Positions 39,333-49,855 of a stretch of DNA of 64,000 bases are shown one piece after another. Position numbers and translations under genes: made by a program. Every line of letters begins with the position of its first letter. Position 1 is the stretch's first letter. The stretch comes from an uncultured Eubacteriales bacterium. Its GTDB lineage: Bacteria; Bacillota; Clostridia; Oscillospirales; Oscillospiraceae. The notes under the pieces are model-generated. The model worked only from the letters and a program-made list of their open reading frames with translations, was not told the DNA's origin and searched no databases. The DNA is taken from positions 1 through 64,000 of the forward strand of contig URAZ01000004.1 of NCBI GenBank assembly GCA_900545925.1, given 5' to 3'.

Positions 39333-40679
39333 ATGAAAAAGAGAGAGTATTTTATGGAGAAGAAACCCGCGCGTGCCGTCGCCCTGCTGCCTATCGGAGT
39401 GTTCCTTGTCTTGTATCTGGGGCTGGGCTGTCTGTTTGAATACGGCTTGAAAATTGAGATGGGCTTTTACAACATTCCGATCGTTGTGGCGTTCCTGGCC
39501 GCGATCCTCGTCGCCTGCCTGCAGAACCGGGCGCTGTCGTTCGACGACAAGCTGGAGGTCATGGCAAAGGGCGTCGGCGACAAGAACATCATGACGATGA
39601 TCCTGATCTTTCTGGCCGCCGGTGTGTTTGTCGGCGTTGTGGGCCGAAGCAGCGCAGAATCTGTCGCATATTTCATGCTTGCGCATATCCCGGCACGGTT
39701 TGTCGTTGCAGTTCTGTTCGTTGTCTCGTGCTTCGTCTCGACGGCCATGGGCACGTCCTGCGGCACGATCACGCTGATCGTCCCCATCGCCGTCGCCGTG
39801 GCGAAGGCGTCGGGGTTCCATCTGGCGCTGTGCATCGGATCCGTCATGGGCGGCGCGATGTTCGGCGACAATCTCTCGTTCATCTCCGACACGACCATCG
39901 CCGCCTGCAGCACGCAGGGCTGCGAAATGAAGGACAAATTCCGTACGAACTTCCGCATCGCGCTGCCGGCGGCACTCGTAACACTGGCGCTGATCATCGT
40001 GTTCTCGCTGAAAAGCGAGATCGGCGCGGTCGAAATTTCGGAATACCATCTGCTGCAGACCGTCCCGTATCTGCTGGTGCTTATCGGCGGCGTGGCGGGC
40101 GTCAATGTGTTCCTCGTGCTGCTGACCGGCATTTTCTCCGGGGCCATCATCATGCTCGCCACCGGTGCGGTGCACCCGACCGAGCTGCTGGGGAACATGG
40201 GCTCCGGCGCGTCCGGGATGTTTGAGACGATCATGGTCACGATCCTCGTGTCTGCCATGTGCGGCCTCATCCGCGAATACGGCGGCTTTGAAGCGCTGCT
40301 CGGATTTATTCGCCGCATTTTCCACGGCAACAAGGGCGGCCAACTCGGCATCGGGTTGCTTGTCGGCGCGATGGACATCGCCACGGCCAATAATACCGTC
40401 GCCATCGTCATGGCCGGACCCATCGCAAAGCAGATGAGCGAGGAATACGGCATCACGGGCAAAAAGAGCGCGTCGCTGCTCGACACCTTCTCGTGCATCT
40501 TCCAGGGCATCATTCCCTACGGCGCGCAGATGCTTCTGTCGATCTCCGCCGTTTCAGAACTCGGTGAAACGCTCACCGCGTTCCAGATTATCCCGTTCCT
40601 GTTCTACCCCTTCCTGCTGCTCATCAGTTCACTGGTCTTTATCTTCCTTGTGCCGGAACGGAAAGCGGCGGGCCACTGA
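39333..40679 (+). CDS. NhaC-family Na+/H+ antiporter
   Basis: 448 residues with about eleven membrane helices. Typical features are GTSCGTITLIVPIAVAVAKA, MGGAMFGDNLSFISDTTIAA and the late GAMDIATANNTVAIVMAGP segment. The family exchanges Na+ for protons or for organic acids. The start is either ATG 39333, whose site lies in the hairpin, or ATG 39354 after GAGAGAG; both are plausible. With an Rnf complex in the genome it may help control the sodium gradient (inference). Confidence 0.88.
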   Translation: MKKREYFMEKKPARAVALLPIGVFLVLYLGLGCLFEYGLKIEMGFYNIPIVVAFLAAILVACLQNRALSFDDKLEVMAKGVGDKNIMTMILIFLAAGVFVGVVGRSSAESVAYFMLAHIPARFVVAVLFVVSCFVSTAMGTSCGTITLIVPIAVAVAKASGFHLALCIGSVMGGAMFGDNLSFISDTTIAACSTQGCEMKDKFRTNFRIALPAALVTLALIIVFSLKSEIGAVEISEYHLLQTVPYLLVLIGGVAGVNVFLVLLTGIFSGAIIMLATGAVHPTELLGNMGSGASGMFETIMVTILVSAMCGLIREYGGFEALLGFIRRIFHGNKGGQLGIGLLVGAMDIATANNTVAIVMAGPIAKQMSEEYGITGKKSASLLDTFSCIFQGIIPYGAQMLLSISAVSELGETLTAFQIIPFLFYPFLLLISSLVFIFLVPERKAAGH

Positions 40680-40770
40680 AAAAACGAAAACTCTGGCGAA
40701 ATTACAATATTTCGTGGTCAGCGATACATTTGACAATGTAGATATTTAGAAATCAGTGACTGCGGCACAG

Positions 40771-40864
40771 CCAAAGCCTCCCCTTACCGCGTAGGGCGTG
40801 GCAAGGGGAGGCTTTGGCGCGAGCCTTCGGCGAATCCGTACTGCCCTGTAAATTTTGAACGTAA
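40771..40864. repeat. dispersed intergenic repeat: CCTCCCCTT hairpin plus 36-nt module
   Basis: A 15-bp perfect inverted repeat CCAAAGCCTCCCCTT (40771-40785)/AAGGGGAGGCTTTGG (40803-40817) is followed by a 36-nt module (40829-40864) beginning GGCGAATCCGTACTGCC. The module recurs, inverted, at 55402-55437 with 33 of 36 identical. The whole stretch 40680-41199 has no convincing gene. Confidence 0.7.
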
Positions 40865-41041
40865 GGCCAATTTACTGCAGCCATTCAAACGCGGTGACTT
40901 ACAAATTTGGAGTACCATAACAGGCGGCGCGTACCATAGCGGTCGTAAGGTAACGATGTGTGTTCGCAACGACTATAAAGTTGGTACTCACTTGAATTGT
41001 ATCCGCAGCACGTACCAACCGCGTCCAAGCACTCTTTTCTC

Positions 41042-41075
41042 CCCTATCTTTTCTCTTGCAAGAGAAAAGATAGGG
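41042..41075. repeat. 34-nt perfect palindrome
   Basis: CCCTATCTTTTCTCTTG followed immediately by its exact complement. It lies in the gene-free 40.7-41.2 kb stretch, with no T-run suited to a terminator and no gene directly dependent on it. Confidence 0.7.
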
Positions 41076-41162
41076 CCGCCGGAGGCATGTTGGAAACGCT
41101 TTGCTGGTTTGTGTTTCTCGATGGGAATGCCTGACCCAGAAAAAACGTATTTTGACAGACAA

Positions 41163-41191
41163 ACCGGGCACAGCCAATGGCCGCGCCCGGT
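41163..41191 (-). terminator. probable terminator of nifS-nifU
   Basis: ACCGGGC (41163-41169) pairs with GCCCGGT (41185-41191), with an inner GCC/GGC pairing, directly after the nifU stop. The minus-strand tail is TTTGTCTG; the plus-strand tail is GTTTTG. Confidence 0.55.
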
Positions 41192-41199
41192 GTTTTGCA

Positions 41200-41637
41200 T
41201 TATACCATCCGGCAGCAGGATTCACAGTCTTCTTTCTTGGGGAATTTACTGTGATCATACTCAATGTGGTTCTTCTCGTAATAGTCCTGGATGGCGGACT
41301 TGACGGCCTCCTCGGCCAGAACGGAGCAGTGCAGCTTGTGCGCGGGCAGTCCGCCCAGCGCATCGACGACCTCCTGATTGGTCAGCGCCAGCGCATCGTC
41401 CAGCGTCCGGCCCTTGATCATCTCCGTCGCAATGGAACTCGACGCGATCGCGCTGCCGCAGCCGAACGTCTCAAACTTCACATCCTCGATTTTATTGTCC
41501 TTGATCTTCAGGTACATCTTCATGATATCGCCGCACTTGGCGTTGCCGACCTCGCCGACGCCGTCCGCGTCCGCGATCTCGCCGACATTGCGCGGGTGCA
41601 TGAAGTGATCCATGACGGTTTCGGTATACAGTGCCAT
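41200..41637 (-). CDS. nifU: Fe-S cluster scaffold NifU/IscU
   Basis: 145 residues. The three cluster-binding Cys are present: AKCGD (Cys35), FGCGSAIASSS (Cys60) and KLHCSVLAEEA (Cys104). The C-terminal CESCCRMV tail adds three more Cys, as in clostridial NifU-like scaffolds. It receives sulfur from the NifS product and assembles [2Fe-2S]/[4Fe-4S] clusters needed by the many Fe-S proteins here. AAGGAGG precedes the ATG, which is 14 nt after nifS. Confidence 0.93.
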   Translation of the reverse strand: MALYTETVMDHFMHPRNVGEIADADGVGEVGNAKCGDIMKMYLKIKDNKIEDVKFETFGCGSAIASSSIATEMIKGRTLDDALALTNQEVVDALGGLPAHKLHCSVLAEEAVKSAIQDYYEKNHIEYDHSKFPKKEDCESCCRMV

Positions 41638-41651
41638 GATAAAAGCCCTCC

Positions 41652-42839
41652 TTACAGCGTAAACTGCCGTTTGCCGCTCATCAGGTCCTTCCAGACCGGC
41701 GACATGTTCCGCAGATCGTCCACGATCGGCGGAAGTTCGGCAAGGATATAGTCAATTTCTTCTTCGGTATTGTCCTCACAGATGGTCAGGCGCAGCGAGC
41801 CGTGCGCGACCTCGTGCGGCCGTCCGATGGCCAGCAGCACATGGCTGGGGTCGAGCGAACCGGACGTGCAGGCGGAGCCGGACGATGCGCTGATGCCCTT
41901 CGCGTCGAGCAGCAGCAGAAGACTCTCGCCCTCGATGCCCTCGAAGCAGAAGTTCACATTGCCGGGCAGCCGCGGCGCACGCGCACCGTTCAGCGCGCAG
42001 TGCGGAATCTTGGAAATGCCGTCAATGAGTTTGTCCCGCAGGGCCGTGACCTTCTTTGTATTCTCGTCCATGTTGGCGCACGCTTCCTTCAAAGCTGCCG
42101 CCATGGCCGCGATGCCGGGGACGTTCTCCGTGCCGCCGCGCTTGCCGCGCTCCTGCGCGCCGCCCTCGATGAGATTCGTGAGAATAATGCCGCGCCGCGC
42201 ATAGAGCATGCCCACGCCCTTCGGACCGTGGAATTTGTGCGCGGACAGGCTCAGCATGTCGATGTGCATTGCGTTCACGTCGATCTTCACATGCCCCGCT
42301 GCCTGCACCGCGTCGGTGTGGAACAGCACGCCGCGTTCATGGCACACCGCGCCGATTGCCTCGATCGGCTGGATGGTGCCGATCTCATTGTTGGCGAACA
42401 TGATGGTCACGAGGCAGGTGTCGTCACGGATGGCGTCCGCGACCTGCTGGGCCGAGACAAGGCCGTCTGCGTGCACATCCAGCAGCGTCACCTCAAAGCC
42501 CTGTTTTTCCAGCCGTTTCAGGGTATGCAGGACGGCATGATGCTCAAATGTGGTGGAAATAATGTGCTTTTTGCCCTTGCGCGCGCCGAGATAGGCGGCG
42601 GAGGTAATAGCCTGATTGTCGGCCTCGCTGCCGCCGGAGGTAAAATAGATTTCGCGCGGCTGCGCGCCGAAGCAGGCGGCCATATCGGCACGCGCCGTCT
42701 CGAGCACTTCCTTGGCCTGCTGGCCGATGGCGTAGAGGCTCGACGGGTTGCCGAACGTGTTATTCAGGTGATAGGTCATCGTATCGATGGCCGTCTGGTG
42801 CATTCTGGTGGTTGCTGCGTTATCCGCATAGACTTGCAT
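41652..42839 (-). CDS. nifS: cysteine desulfurase (NifS/IscS family)
   Basis: 395 residues. YADNAATTRM start, TSGGSEADN, the PLP-Lys in SLSAHKFHGPKG (about residue 203) and the persulfide Cys in SASSGSACTSGSLDPSHVL (about residue 325) identify a group I NifS-like desulfurase. It converts cysteine to alanine and hands sulfur to NifU. ATG 42839 or the adjacent TTG 42842 may start; AAAGGAG lies upstream of both. No IscR-type regulator is adjacent. Confidence 0.94.
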   Translation of the reverse strand: MQVYADNAATTRMHQTAIDTMTYHLNNTFGNPSSLYAIGQQAKEVLETARADMAACFGAQPREIYFTSGGSEADNQAITSAAYLGARKGKKHIISTTFEHHAVLHTLKRLEKQGFEVTLLDVHADGLVSAQQVADAIRDDTCLVTIMFANNEIGTIQPIEAIGAVCHERGVLFHTDAVQAAGHVKIDVNAMHIDMLSLSAHKFHGPKGVGMLYARRGIILTNLIEGGAQERGKRGGTENVPGIAAMAAALKEACANMDENTKKVTALRDKLIDGISKIPHCALNGARAPRLPGNVNFCFEGIEGESLLLLLDAKGISASSGSACTSGSLDPSHVLLAIGRPHEVAHGSLRLTICEDNTEEEIDYILAELPPIVDDLRNMSPVWKDLMSGKRQFTL

Positions 42840-42881
42840 CAAATATCAGCTCCTTTGCAGGGAATTCTTTCTTATGTTTTG

Positions 42882-42910
42882 AGGATAGCATACATTCCCC
42901 ATAAAGTCAA
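42882..42910 (-). promoter_or_regulatory. promoter of nifS-nifU
   Basis: On the minus strand, TTGACT (42910-42905), 17-bp spacer, TATCCT (42887-42882) preceded by TG. An ATAAA/TTTAT inverted repeat brackets the -35, a possible repressor site. Confidence 0.6.
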
Positions 42911-43026
42911 TAGGTTTATAGGCTGAATGACCTCAGAAAAAATTAAGGCTTTCTTCATCCGGGTTTGGTTGTTTTTCCGGTAACTTTTGTGTATGATAAG
43001 CTACACGAACTTTCGGAGGTACAGCT

Positions 43027-44187
43027 ATGGCAAATATTCTGGATTATCTGGACTGGCGCGGCGATCTGACGCTGGCAGAGCGCGGGTTCAACGAGGTGGA
43101 CAATCTGCTGATGGCGGAACTTTGCTTTCTGGACTTCTCCGGGATCGTTCCGGCGGACTTTTCCGCCCCGGTTTTCCTGCCGGATGCCATGCGGCAATAC
43201 GACGCGGCGCGGCCGCAGGAGACGATGGGCGTGTTGGTGCCGGAGCAAATCCCGGAATTGGGCCACAAAATGGCGGCAAGCCGCCGCTTTTCCGATTTGA
43301 CGCTCTGCGCCTATGTCAGCCGCACCGACGAGGAAACGCAGACGCAGTTCTCCGCGCTGACGATCCTGCTGCCGGATAAAACGGCCTACATTGCCTTCCG
43401 GGGCACGGACGACACGATTGTCGGCTGGAAGGAGGATTTTAATCTGGCCTTTCTGCCGGTCGTTCCGGCGCAGAAAATGGCGGCAGAGTATCTGTCTGCG
43501 GCAGCCGCGGCGCTTCCGTCGCATCCGCTTCGCGTGGGCGGACACTCCAAGGGCGGCAATCTCGCGGTCTACAGCGCAGTGTTCTGCGGCGAAGCCGTGC
43601 AGAACCAGCTGATGCGCGTATACAATAACGACGGCCCCGGCTTCCGCACGTCGCTGCTCGGCCTGCCGGAGCACAGGCGCGTCGCGGATAAGATCACGAC
43701 GATCCTGCCGGAATCGTCCGTCGTCGGCATGCTTCTCGAGCATGAGGAGCGCTATGAGGTCGTGCGCAGCACGCAGAGCGGCCTGTGGCAGCACGACGGC
43801 TTCTCGTGGCAGGTGCGCGGGGAACGGTTTGAGCATCTGCCCGATCTGACCGAGGGCGGCAAGCTGGTTGACGAGACGATCCGCACGTTCATTCTCTCCC
43901 TGAGTCCGGAGCAGCGCGTGGCCTTTACCGACGCGCTGTTCGATATCCTCACCTGTACAGACGCCGATACGCTTACCGATCTCAAGGAGGGCGGCCTCAA
44001 AACAGCAGCGGCCATGCTCAAGAAATACCGCACGCTGGACAAGCCCACGCGCCATGCGCTGGGCAGCACGCTGCGCCTGTTCATGGCGGCTGGCGCAAAG
44101 ACAGCAGTATCTGAACTCAATCCCGTGAACCTGTTCCTGCGCCGTCTGCCGCTGCAAAAGCTGGCAGACGATCTGGACAAACCGTAA
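43027..44187 (+). CDS. DUF2974 (Mbeg1-like) alpha/beta-hydrolase
   Basis: 386 residues. Lipase-like core: ILLPDKTAYIAFRGTDDTIVGWKEDF and the nucleophile elbow GGHSKGGNLAVYSA, with Ser at about residue 177 and Lys after it, typical of DUF2974. Acid and His residues lie further on (GPGF and HEERYEV regions are candidates). The C-terminal third is helical. The substrate is unknown; lipid or ester hydrolysis is inferred. GGAGGT precedes the ATG. Monocistronic, ended by the terminator downstream. Confidence 0.8.
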   Translation: MANILDYLDWRGDLTLAERGFNEVDNLLMAELCFLDFSGIVPADFSAPVFLPDAMRQYDAARPQETMGVLVPEQIPELGHKMAASRRFSDLTLCAYVSRTDEETQTQFSALTILLPDKTAYIAFRGTDDTIVGWKEDFNLAFLPVVPAQKMAAEYLSAAAAALPSHPLRVGGHSKGGNLAVYSAVFCGEAVQNQLMRVYNNDGPGFRTSLLGLPEHRRVADKITTILPESSVVGMLLEHEERYEVVRSTQSGLWQHDGFSWQVRGERFEHLPDLTEGGKLVDETIRTFILSLSPEQRVAFTDALFDILTCTDADTLTDLKEGGLKTAAAMLKKYRTLDKPTRHALGSTLRLFMAAGAKTAVSELNPVNLFLRRLPLQKLADDLDKP

Positions 44188-44211
44188 AAGAGAGAATCCG
44201 GCTTTGCATGT

Positions 44212-44253
44212 AAAAAGAGCCTGCTGCAAGAACTCTTTGCAGCAGGCTCTTTT
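44212..44253. terminator. bidirectional intrinsic terminator
   Basis: Stem AAAAGAGCCTGCTGCAA paired with TTGCAGCAGGCTCTTTT around a short loop, with A/T tails on both sides. It lies between the convergent DUF2974 gene and fakA. Confidence 0.9.
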
Positions 44254-44279
44254 GTTCACAGGTGTGTCGCGGCCGACGG

Positions 44280-45959
44280 TCATTCCGCCGAAATAAGGTA
44301 ATAATAGATCGGCTGGCCGCCGGAAACAAGGTTGACCTCCGCGTCGGGCGCATGCTGCCGGAACAGTTCCAGCGCCGCCTCCGCGTCGGGCTCCTGAATG
44401 TCCGCGCCGTAGAAGATGTTGATGAATTCCTTGCCGGCCTCCGCAGCCTTGTCCGCGAGAGACGCAAGAAGCGTGGTGATCTCACGCGCTGTTCCAGCCA
44501 GCGCGCCATCGCACAACCCGAGATAATCGCCCGCGTGAATATCAAAGCCGTCAAAGTCCGAGTCGCGCGCGGCATAGGTGATCTGCATGGTCATGACGCC
44601 GGAGAGGCAGCCGGTCATGGCCGCTTCGTTTTCGCTCGGCTCCATTGCTGCGTCGAACGAGAGCATGGCGCTGATGCCCTGCGGGACGGTCTTGGTCGGG
44701 ATAACCACGACTTCGCGCGAAGCCAGTTCCGCCGCCGCCTGCGCAGCCATGATGATGTTCTTGTTGTTGGGCAGGACGAAGACGATCTCCGCAGGCGTCT
44801 TTTCGATCGCGTGCAGAATATCCTCCGTCGAGGGGTTCATGGTCTGGCCGCCCTCAATGATCTCGTCAACACCGAGATCGCGGAACACGCCGGCCAGGCC
44901 CGCACCCGCGCACACGGCGACGCTGCCGTAGCGCTTGTCGGGTTCTGCCGGAGCCGCCTGCTCCGCAGGCTGGCTTTCCAACTCCTTTTCCACAGTCTCC
45001 AGATCGTCGGTCGAACGGGCCTTGCGGCCGGCGGTCAGATCATCGTGCTGTAAGCGCATGTTCTCGATCTTTGCAAGTTCCAGCGTACCATACTTCTGGG
45101 CCTCGCTCAGTGCGTCACCCGGAATATTCGTATGTACATGGACCTTGAACGCTTCGTCGTCCTCGCCGATGACGAGACTGTCGCCGATGCTGCCGAGATA
45201 CTCGCGCAGCGGGTCGAGCGAGGTAATATCCTCGCGCTTGCGCACAATAAAGACCGTGTCGAACGCGAATGTGATGTCCTCAGAGTCGAAAATGCCGAAA
45301 TCGGCCTCTTCATTCGTTGCACCTGTGTCCTCGCAGACAATATCGTTGCCGCGCAGGCTTTCGAGCATGCCGCGCAGAATAAGGCAGAAGCCCATACCGC
45401 CCGCATCAACGACGCCGGCCTTTTTAAGAACCGGATTCTGGTTGACGGTGTTGTCCAGCGCAGCGTGCGCCGTGTCAAGGCAGTGCTGCAGCACATACTC
45501 GATCTCATTGTTTTCCTCGGCCAAATCGCGCGCGGCGTCTGCCGTGAGGCGGGAGACGGTCAGAATTGTGCCCTCGGCGGGCTTCATGACTGCCTTATAC
45601 GCAGCTTCCACACCTGCTGTCAGTGCAGCGGCAAAGTCCTTGCCGTCGGCCTCGAGTTTACCCTTGAGCGACTTGGAAAAGCCGCGGAACAGAAGAGACA
45701 GAATCACGCCCGAATTGCCTCTGGCCCCGCGCAGGAGCGCGGAGGCTGTCTTGTCGGCGGCCTTGGTGAGCGTAATGCCGTCTGCCTTGCGCAGTTCTGT
45801 GCTGGCGGCAGAGAGCGTCATGCTCATATTCGTGCCGGTATCTCCGTCCGGAACAGGGAAAACGTTCAGTTCATTGACCTTCTGCTTATTCAGGTCGATC
45901 TCGGCAGCGGCGGAGAGCATCATCCGGCTGAACGCCGCGCCGTCAATGGTTTTGATCAT
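44280..45959 (-). CDS. fakA: DAK2-domain fatty acid kinase subunit (FakA/YloV)
   Basis: 559 residues. The N-terminal DAK2 ATP-binding domain has FPVPDGDTGTNMSMTL (Mg2+/nucleotide Asp residues) and RGARGNSGVILSLLFRG. The middle and C-terminal DegV-like domain includes ILPNNKN-type VLPNNKNIIMAA. FakA phosphorylates fatty acids bound to a FakB (DegV) protein; no fakB is in the window. It lies 50 nt after the Asp23/Gls24 gene, the usual yloU-yloV pair. GGAGG precedes the ATG. Confidence 0.92.
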   Translation of the reverse strand: MIKTIDGAAFSRMMLSAAAEIDLNKQKVNELNVFPVPDGDTGTNMSMTLSAASTELRKADGITLTKAADKTASALLRGARGNSGVILSLLFRGFSKSLKGKLEADGKDFAAALTAGVEAAYKAVMKPAEGTILTVSRLTADAARDLAEENNEIEYVLQHCLDTAHAALDNTVNQNPVLKKAGVVDAGGMGFCLILRGMLESLRGNDIVCEDTGATNEEADFGIFDSEDITFAFDTVFIVRKREDITSLDPLREYLGSIGDSLVIGEDDEAFKVHVHTNIPGDALSEAQKYGTLELAKIENMRLQHDDLTAGRKARSTDDLETVEKELESQPAEQAAPAEPDKRYGSVAVCAGAGLAGVFRDLGVDEIIEGGQTMNPSTEDILHAIEKTPAEIVFVLPNNKNIIMAAQAAAELASREVVVIPTKTVPQGISAMLSFDAAMEPSENEAAMTGCLSGVMTMQITYAARDSDFDGFDIHAGDYLGLCDGALAGTAREITTLLASLADKAAEAGKEFINIFYGADIQEPDAEAALELFRQHAPDAEVNLVSGGQPIYYYLISAE

Positions 45960-46009
45960 GGTTTACCTCCGTGAGCGCCCTTGTATGCGCGCGTGAATTG
46001 AAATCGATA

Positions 46010-46363
46010 TCAGTCGACGGAAATGGAATCGACAAATACGTTCACGGCACGCACCTCGGTGCCCGTGGACTTGGTAACGAAATAGCGGACCTCGCTGATG
46101 ATGGAGGACGCGATTGCACTGAGATTGACGCTCTTATCGACCATGATATGCAGGTCGATGGAAATGGAATTGTCGGCGCTGAACGTGACCTTGACGCCCT
46201 TGCCCATTGCTTCCTTGCGCAGCAGATGGACAAGCCCGTCCGTCATGGAGCGCACGGCCATGCCCTTGACGCCAAAGCAGTTGGTCGCTGCAAAGCCCGC
46301 GATATTGGTATAGACAGCGCTATCGACCGTGATCTGGCCGGCGTCTGTATTCATACGGATCAT
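46010..46363 (-). CDS. Asp23/Gls24 family protein (YloU-like)
   Basis: 117 residues from ATG 46363, 7 nt after AAGGAGG; two in-frame ATGs up to 46390 lie at or before that site. GQITVDSAVYTNIAGFAATNCFGV and VNLSAIASSIISEVRYFV followed by NVFVDSISVD are typical of the YloU-like Asp23 family. These small proteins associate with membrane or envelope stress functions and are linked with fakA across Firmicutes. The two form one operon. Confidence 0.9.
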   Translation of the reverse strand: MIRMNTDAGQITVDSAVYTNIAGFAATNCFGVKGMAVRSMTDGLVHLLRKEAMGKGVKVTFSADNSISIDLHIMVDKSVNLSAIASSIISEVRYFVTKSTGTEVRAVNVFVDSISVD

Positions 46364-46437
46364 CAAGATTCCTCCTTCTGGGATATTCAATTCATTTTAA
46401 CCGATTTGCCGGGAAAGTACAAGTCAAAAAACGGGTT

Positions 46438-47961
46438 TCAGCCTTTTTCATAACCGGTCACGCCGTTTTGCTCCATCCATTGGAGCTTTTCACCCATCAA
46501 ATACGTCAGCGTATCGGTTTCCGTCCGGTTGACGCCCGTCAGATACTCGCGCAGGTAATACAGATCGTTGTACGTCAGATACGGATAGTCGCCCTCGACA
46601 TAGGTGCCGTCGGGCTTGATGCTGTAATAGAGATTATGATTCGGCATGACCCAGCCGGAGCCGGTATCCTCAATGGCCAGCAGCATCCGGTCGGCCAGTT
46701 CGCGCAGATCCTTCCGATTCAGAAGATCCGCCGCGTGATACAGCGCCAGACACTCCGACGCCTGATGGTTGAGCGAGGTGTGTGGAGCGGTGATCTCGTC
46801 CGGGTGCCAGTAGTCGGGAATCAGCCAGCCGCCGTTTTCCGTGGTGATGTGGCTTATGTCCGCAACCTGACTGAAAAAGGCGAGATAGCGGTTCATCGTC
46901 TCTTCAAACATCCCCTTGCCGAGCCTGCGGGTGGCCGAGATGTAAATTTCGAGCAGATCGGTATTGAACCGGGTGTCGTAAAAGCCAGGCCCGATCCCGT
47001 AATCGCCCTGAAGCCACTCGCTGCCGGGTGTGGTGGGCACATAGCCGTAGTGGTTCTGCCGCTGCGACATGGTATCGAGAGACAGGATAATGAGCGCGGG
47101 CGCTTCCTTGCAGCGCGACATCCGGCCAAGGTAGCCCCGGATGCAGTAGCTTGCGGCGCAGCAGTAATAATAATTCTCGCCCGCTGGGATATAATTGGAG
47201 GGCGATTTGCGGAAATAGCCGTCGAAGCACCAGTGAGAATCGCCGTTTTTCACATATGTGACCCATGCCTTCGCGCAGTTATCCACACTCCAGTCCAGCC
47301 CAAACGGTGCGGTCAGGACGAGTGCATCCGTTACGCAGTCCGGCGCAAGGCCATAGCCGTCCATTGTGATGCGGACGCCGCCGCTGCGCAGCTTCGTGGT
47401 ACGCAGCACGCCGTCTCGATCCGGGAAATGCTCCCGGGAGCCGTTTTCGTGCATGGCGAACGTACGCGGCAGCGCAAGAAAATATGTCTGCCCGGAAGCC
47501 AACTCTACAACAACGACCGGTGAGGCATACAGCCCGTCCCCCAGTGTTTGCGAGCGCCAGTCTCCGGCGCTTTTGTCATAATACCAGACTGTGCCCGCTT
47601 CCGTGACGGTCTGGTCGAAAAAGCGGATATTGGAGCCCTTGCCCGTGGCGCGAAGACCGGTCGCGCTGACGCCGTCGGAGACGGCGTATTCCCGGCTTTC
47701 GATTTGATACTGCCCGTACTGGACAGTCTCAACATAGACCTCGGCGGTATATTTTGTGGAGGTCAATACCCGCTCCGGTGTGCGGCTCGGGGTATCGTCC
47801 GGCTCGTCCGAATCCGCCGGTGTCTCTTCGGCCGGGAGTTCGGCCGGGGCTGCTGCTTCAGATTCTGCTGCCGGTGAAGTCTCCGCCTGCGGCTTGCCGC
47901 AGGCGCATAGCTGCGCCAGTACCAGAATCAAAATCAGAATCAGCGTGAGTTTCTTTTGCAT
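46438..47961 (-). CDS. lipoprotein with alpha/alpha-toroid-like C-terminal domain (glucuronyl C5-epimerase-like?)
   Basis: 507 residues. Lipoprotein signal ending AQLCAC, then a Pro/Glu/Ala linker (to about residue 60). A beta-rich middle (about 65-240) is followed by a helical domain (about 270-505) with Trp/Tyr/Asn-rich motifs such as NGGWLIPDYW, TSLNHQASECLALYHAADLL and GSGWVMPN. This pattern recalls D-glucuronyl C5-epimerase C-terminal or glycosidase (alpha/alpha)6 toroids; the match is only by eye. ATG 47961 fits the signal peptide. Anchored outside the cell; polysaccharide modification is a guess. Confidence 0.55.
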   Translation of the reverse strand: MQKKLTLILILILVLAQLCACGKPQAETSPAAESEAAAPAELPAEETPADSDEPDDTPSRTPERVLTSTKYTAEVYVETVQYGQYQIESREYAVSDGVSATGLRATGKGSNIRFFDQTVTEAGTVWYYDKSAGDWRSQTLGDGLYASPVVVVELASGQTYFLALPRTFAMHENGSREHFPDRDGVLRTTKLRSGGVRITMDGYGLAPDCVTDALVLTAPFGLDWSVDNCAKAWVTYVKNGDSHWCFDGYFRKSPSNYIPAGENYYYCCAASYCIRGYLGRMSRCKEAPALIILSLDTMSQRQNHYGYVPTTPGSEWLQGDYGIGPGFYDTRFNTDLLEIYISATRRLGKGMFEETMNRYLAFFSQVADISHITTENGGWLIPDYWHPDEITAPHTSLNHQASECLALYHAADLLNRKDLRELADRMLLAIEDTGSGWVMPNHNLYYSIKPDGTYVEGDYPYLTYNDLYYLREYLTGVNRTETDTLTYLMGEKLQWMEQNGVTGYEKG

Positions 47962-48037
47962 GGATACCTCCGAGGAAGGGTTTGGGCAGAACAATGGCGG
48001 CCATTTTTACAAAGCAGTCCGGGATACGCGCAGTCTC

Positions 48038-48203
48038 TGTAGGGGCCGACGACTCTGTCGGCCCATTGGGAAGTCTCGAATTTGCCGGAGTTTTTCATAA
48101 AAAACGGTGCGGCCTGCTGGGCCGATGTGTACCGGCAAGCGGCAGACCCACATCCGTAACGCTCCTTCGTCGCGAACGGCTGTGACCGGCATCGGCCCCT
48201 ACA
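48038..48203. repeat. MITE-like element with 12-bp terminal inverted repeats
   Basis: TGTAGGGGCCGA at 48038-48049 and its exact complement TCGGCCCCTACA at 48192-48203 bracket 166 bp with no gene. The left 69 bp also match 55445-55512 closely. No clear target-site duplication is seen. Intergenic stretch 47962-48245 otherwise holds only the hairpin at its right end. Confidence 0.55.
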
Positions 48204-48204
48204 G

Positions 48205-48237
48205 CTGGCGCGGGAGCGCCCGGGGCTCCCGCGCCAG
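48205..48237. repeat. 13-bp GC hairpin after gpmI
   Basis: CTGGCGCGGGAGC (48205-48217) pairs perfectly with GCTCCCGCGCCAG (48225-48237), 8 nt beyond the gpmI stop. There is no T-run, so it is a weak terminator at best. Confidence 0.5.
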
Positions 48238-48245
48238 TGCGAAAA

Positions 48246-49814
<1,569 letters not shown>

Positions 49815-49855
49815 TGGTATTCCCTCCTGAGTAGGATATTCTCGAATTTCACTAT

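Noticed and set aside
40956..41303. Plus-strand frame of 115 codons across the 41-kb palindrome
   Set aside because: It runs through the 34-nt palindrome and into antisense nifU; it is better explained as repeat sequence.
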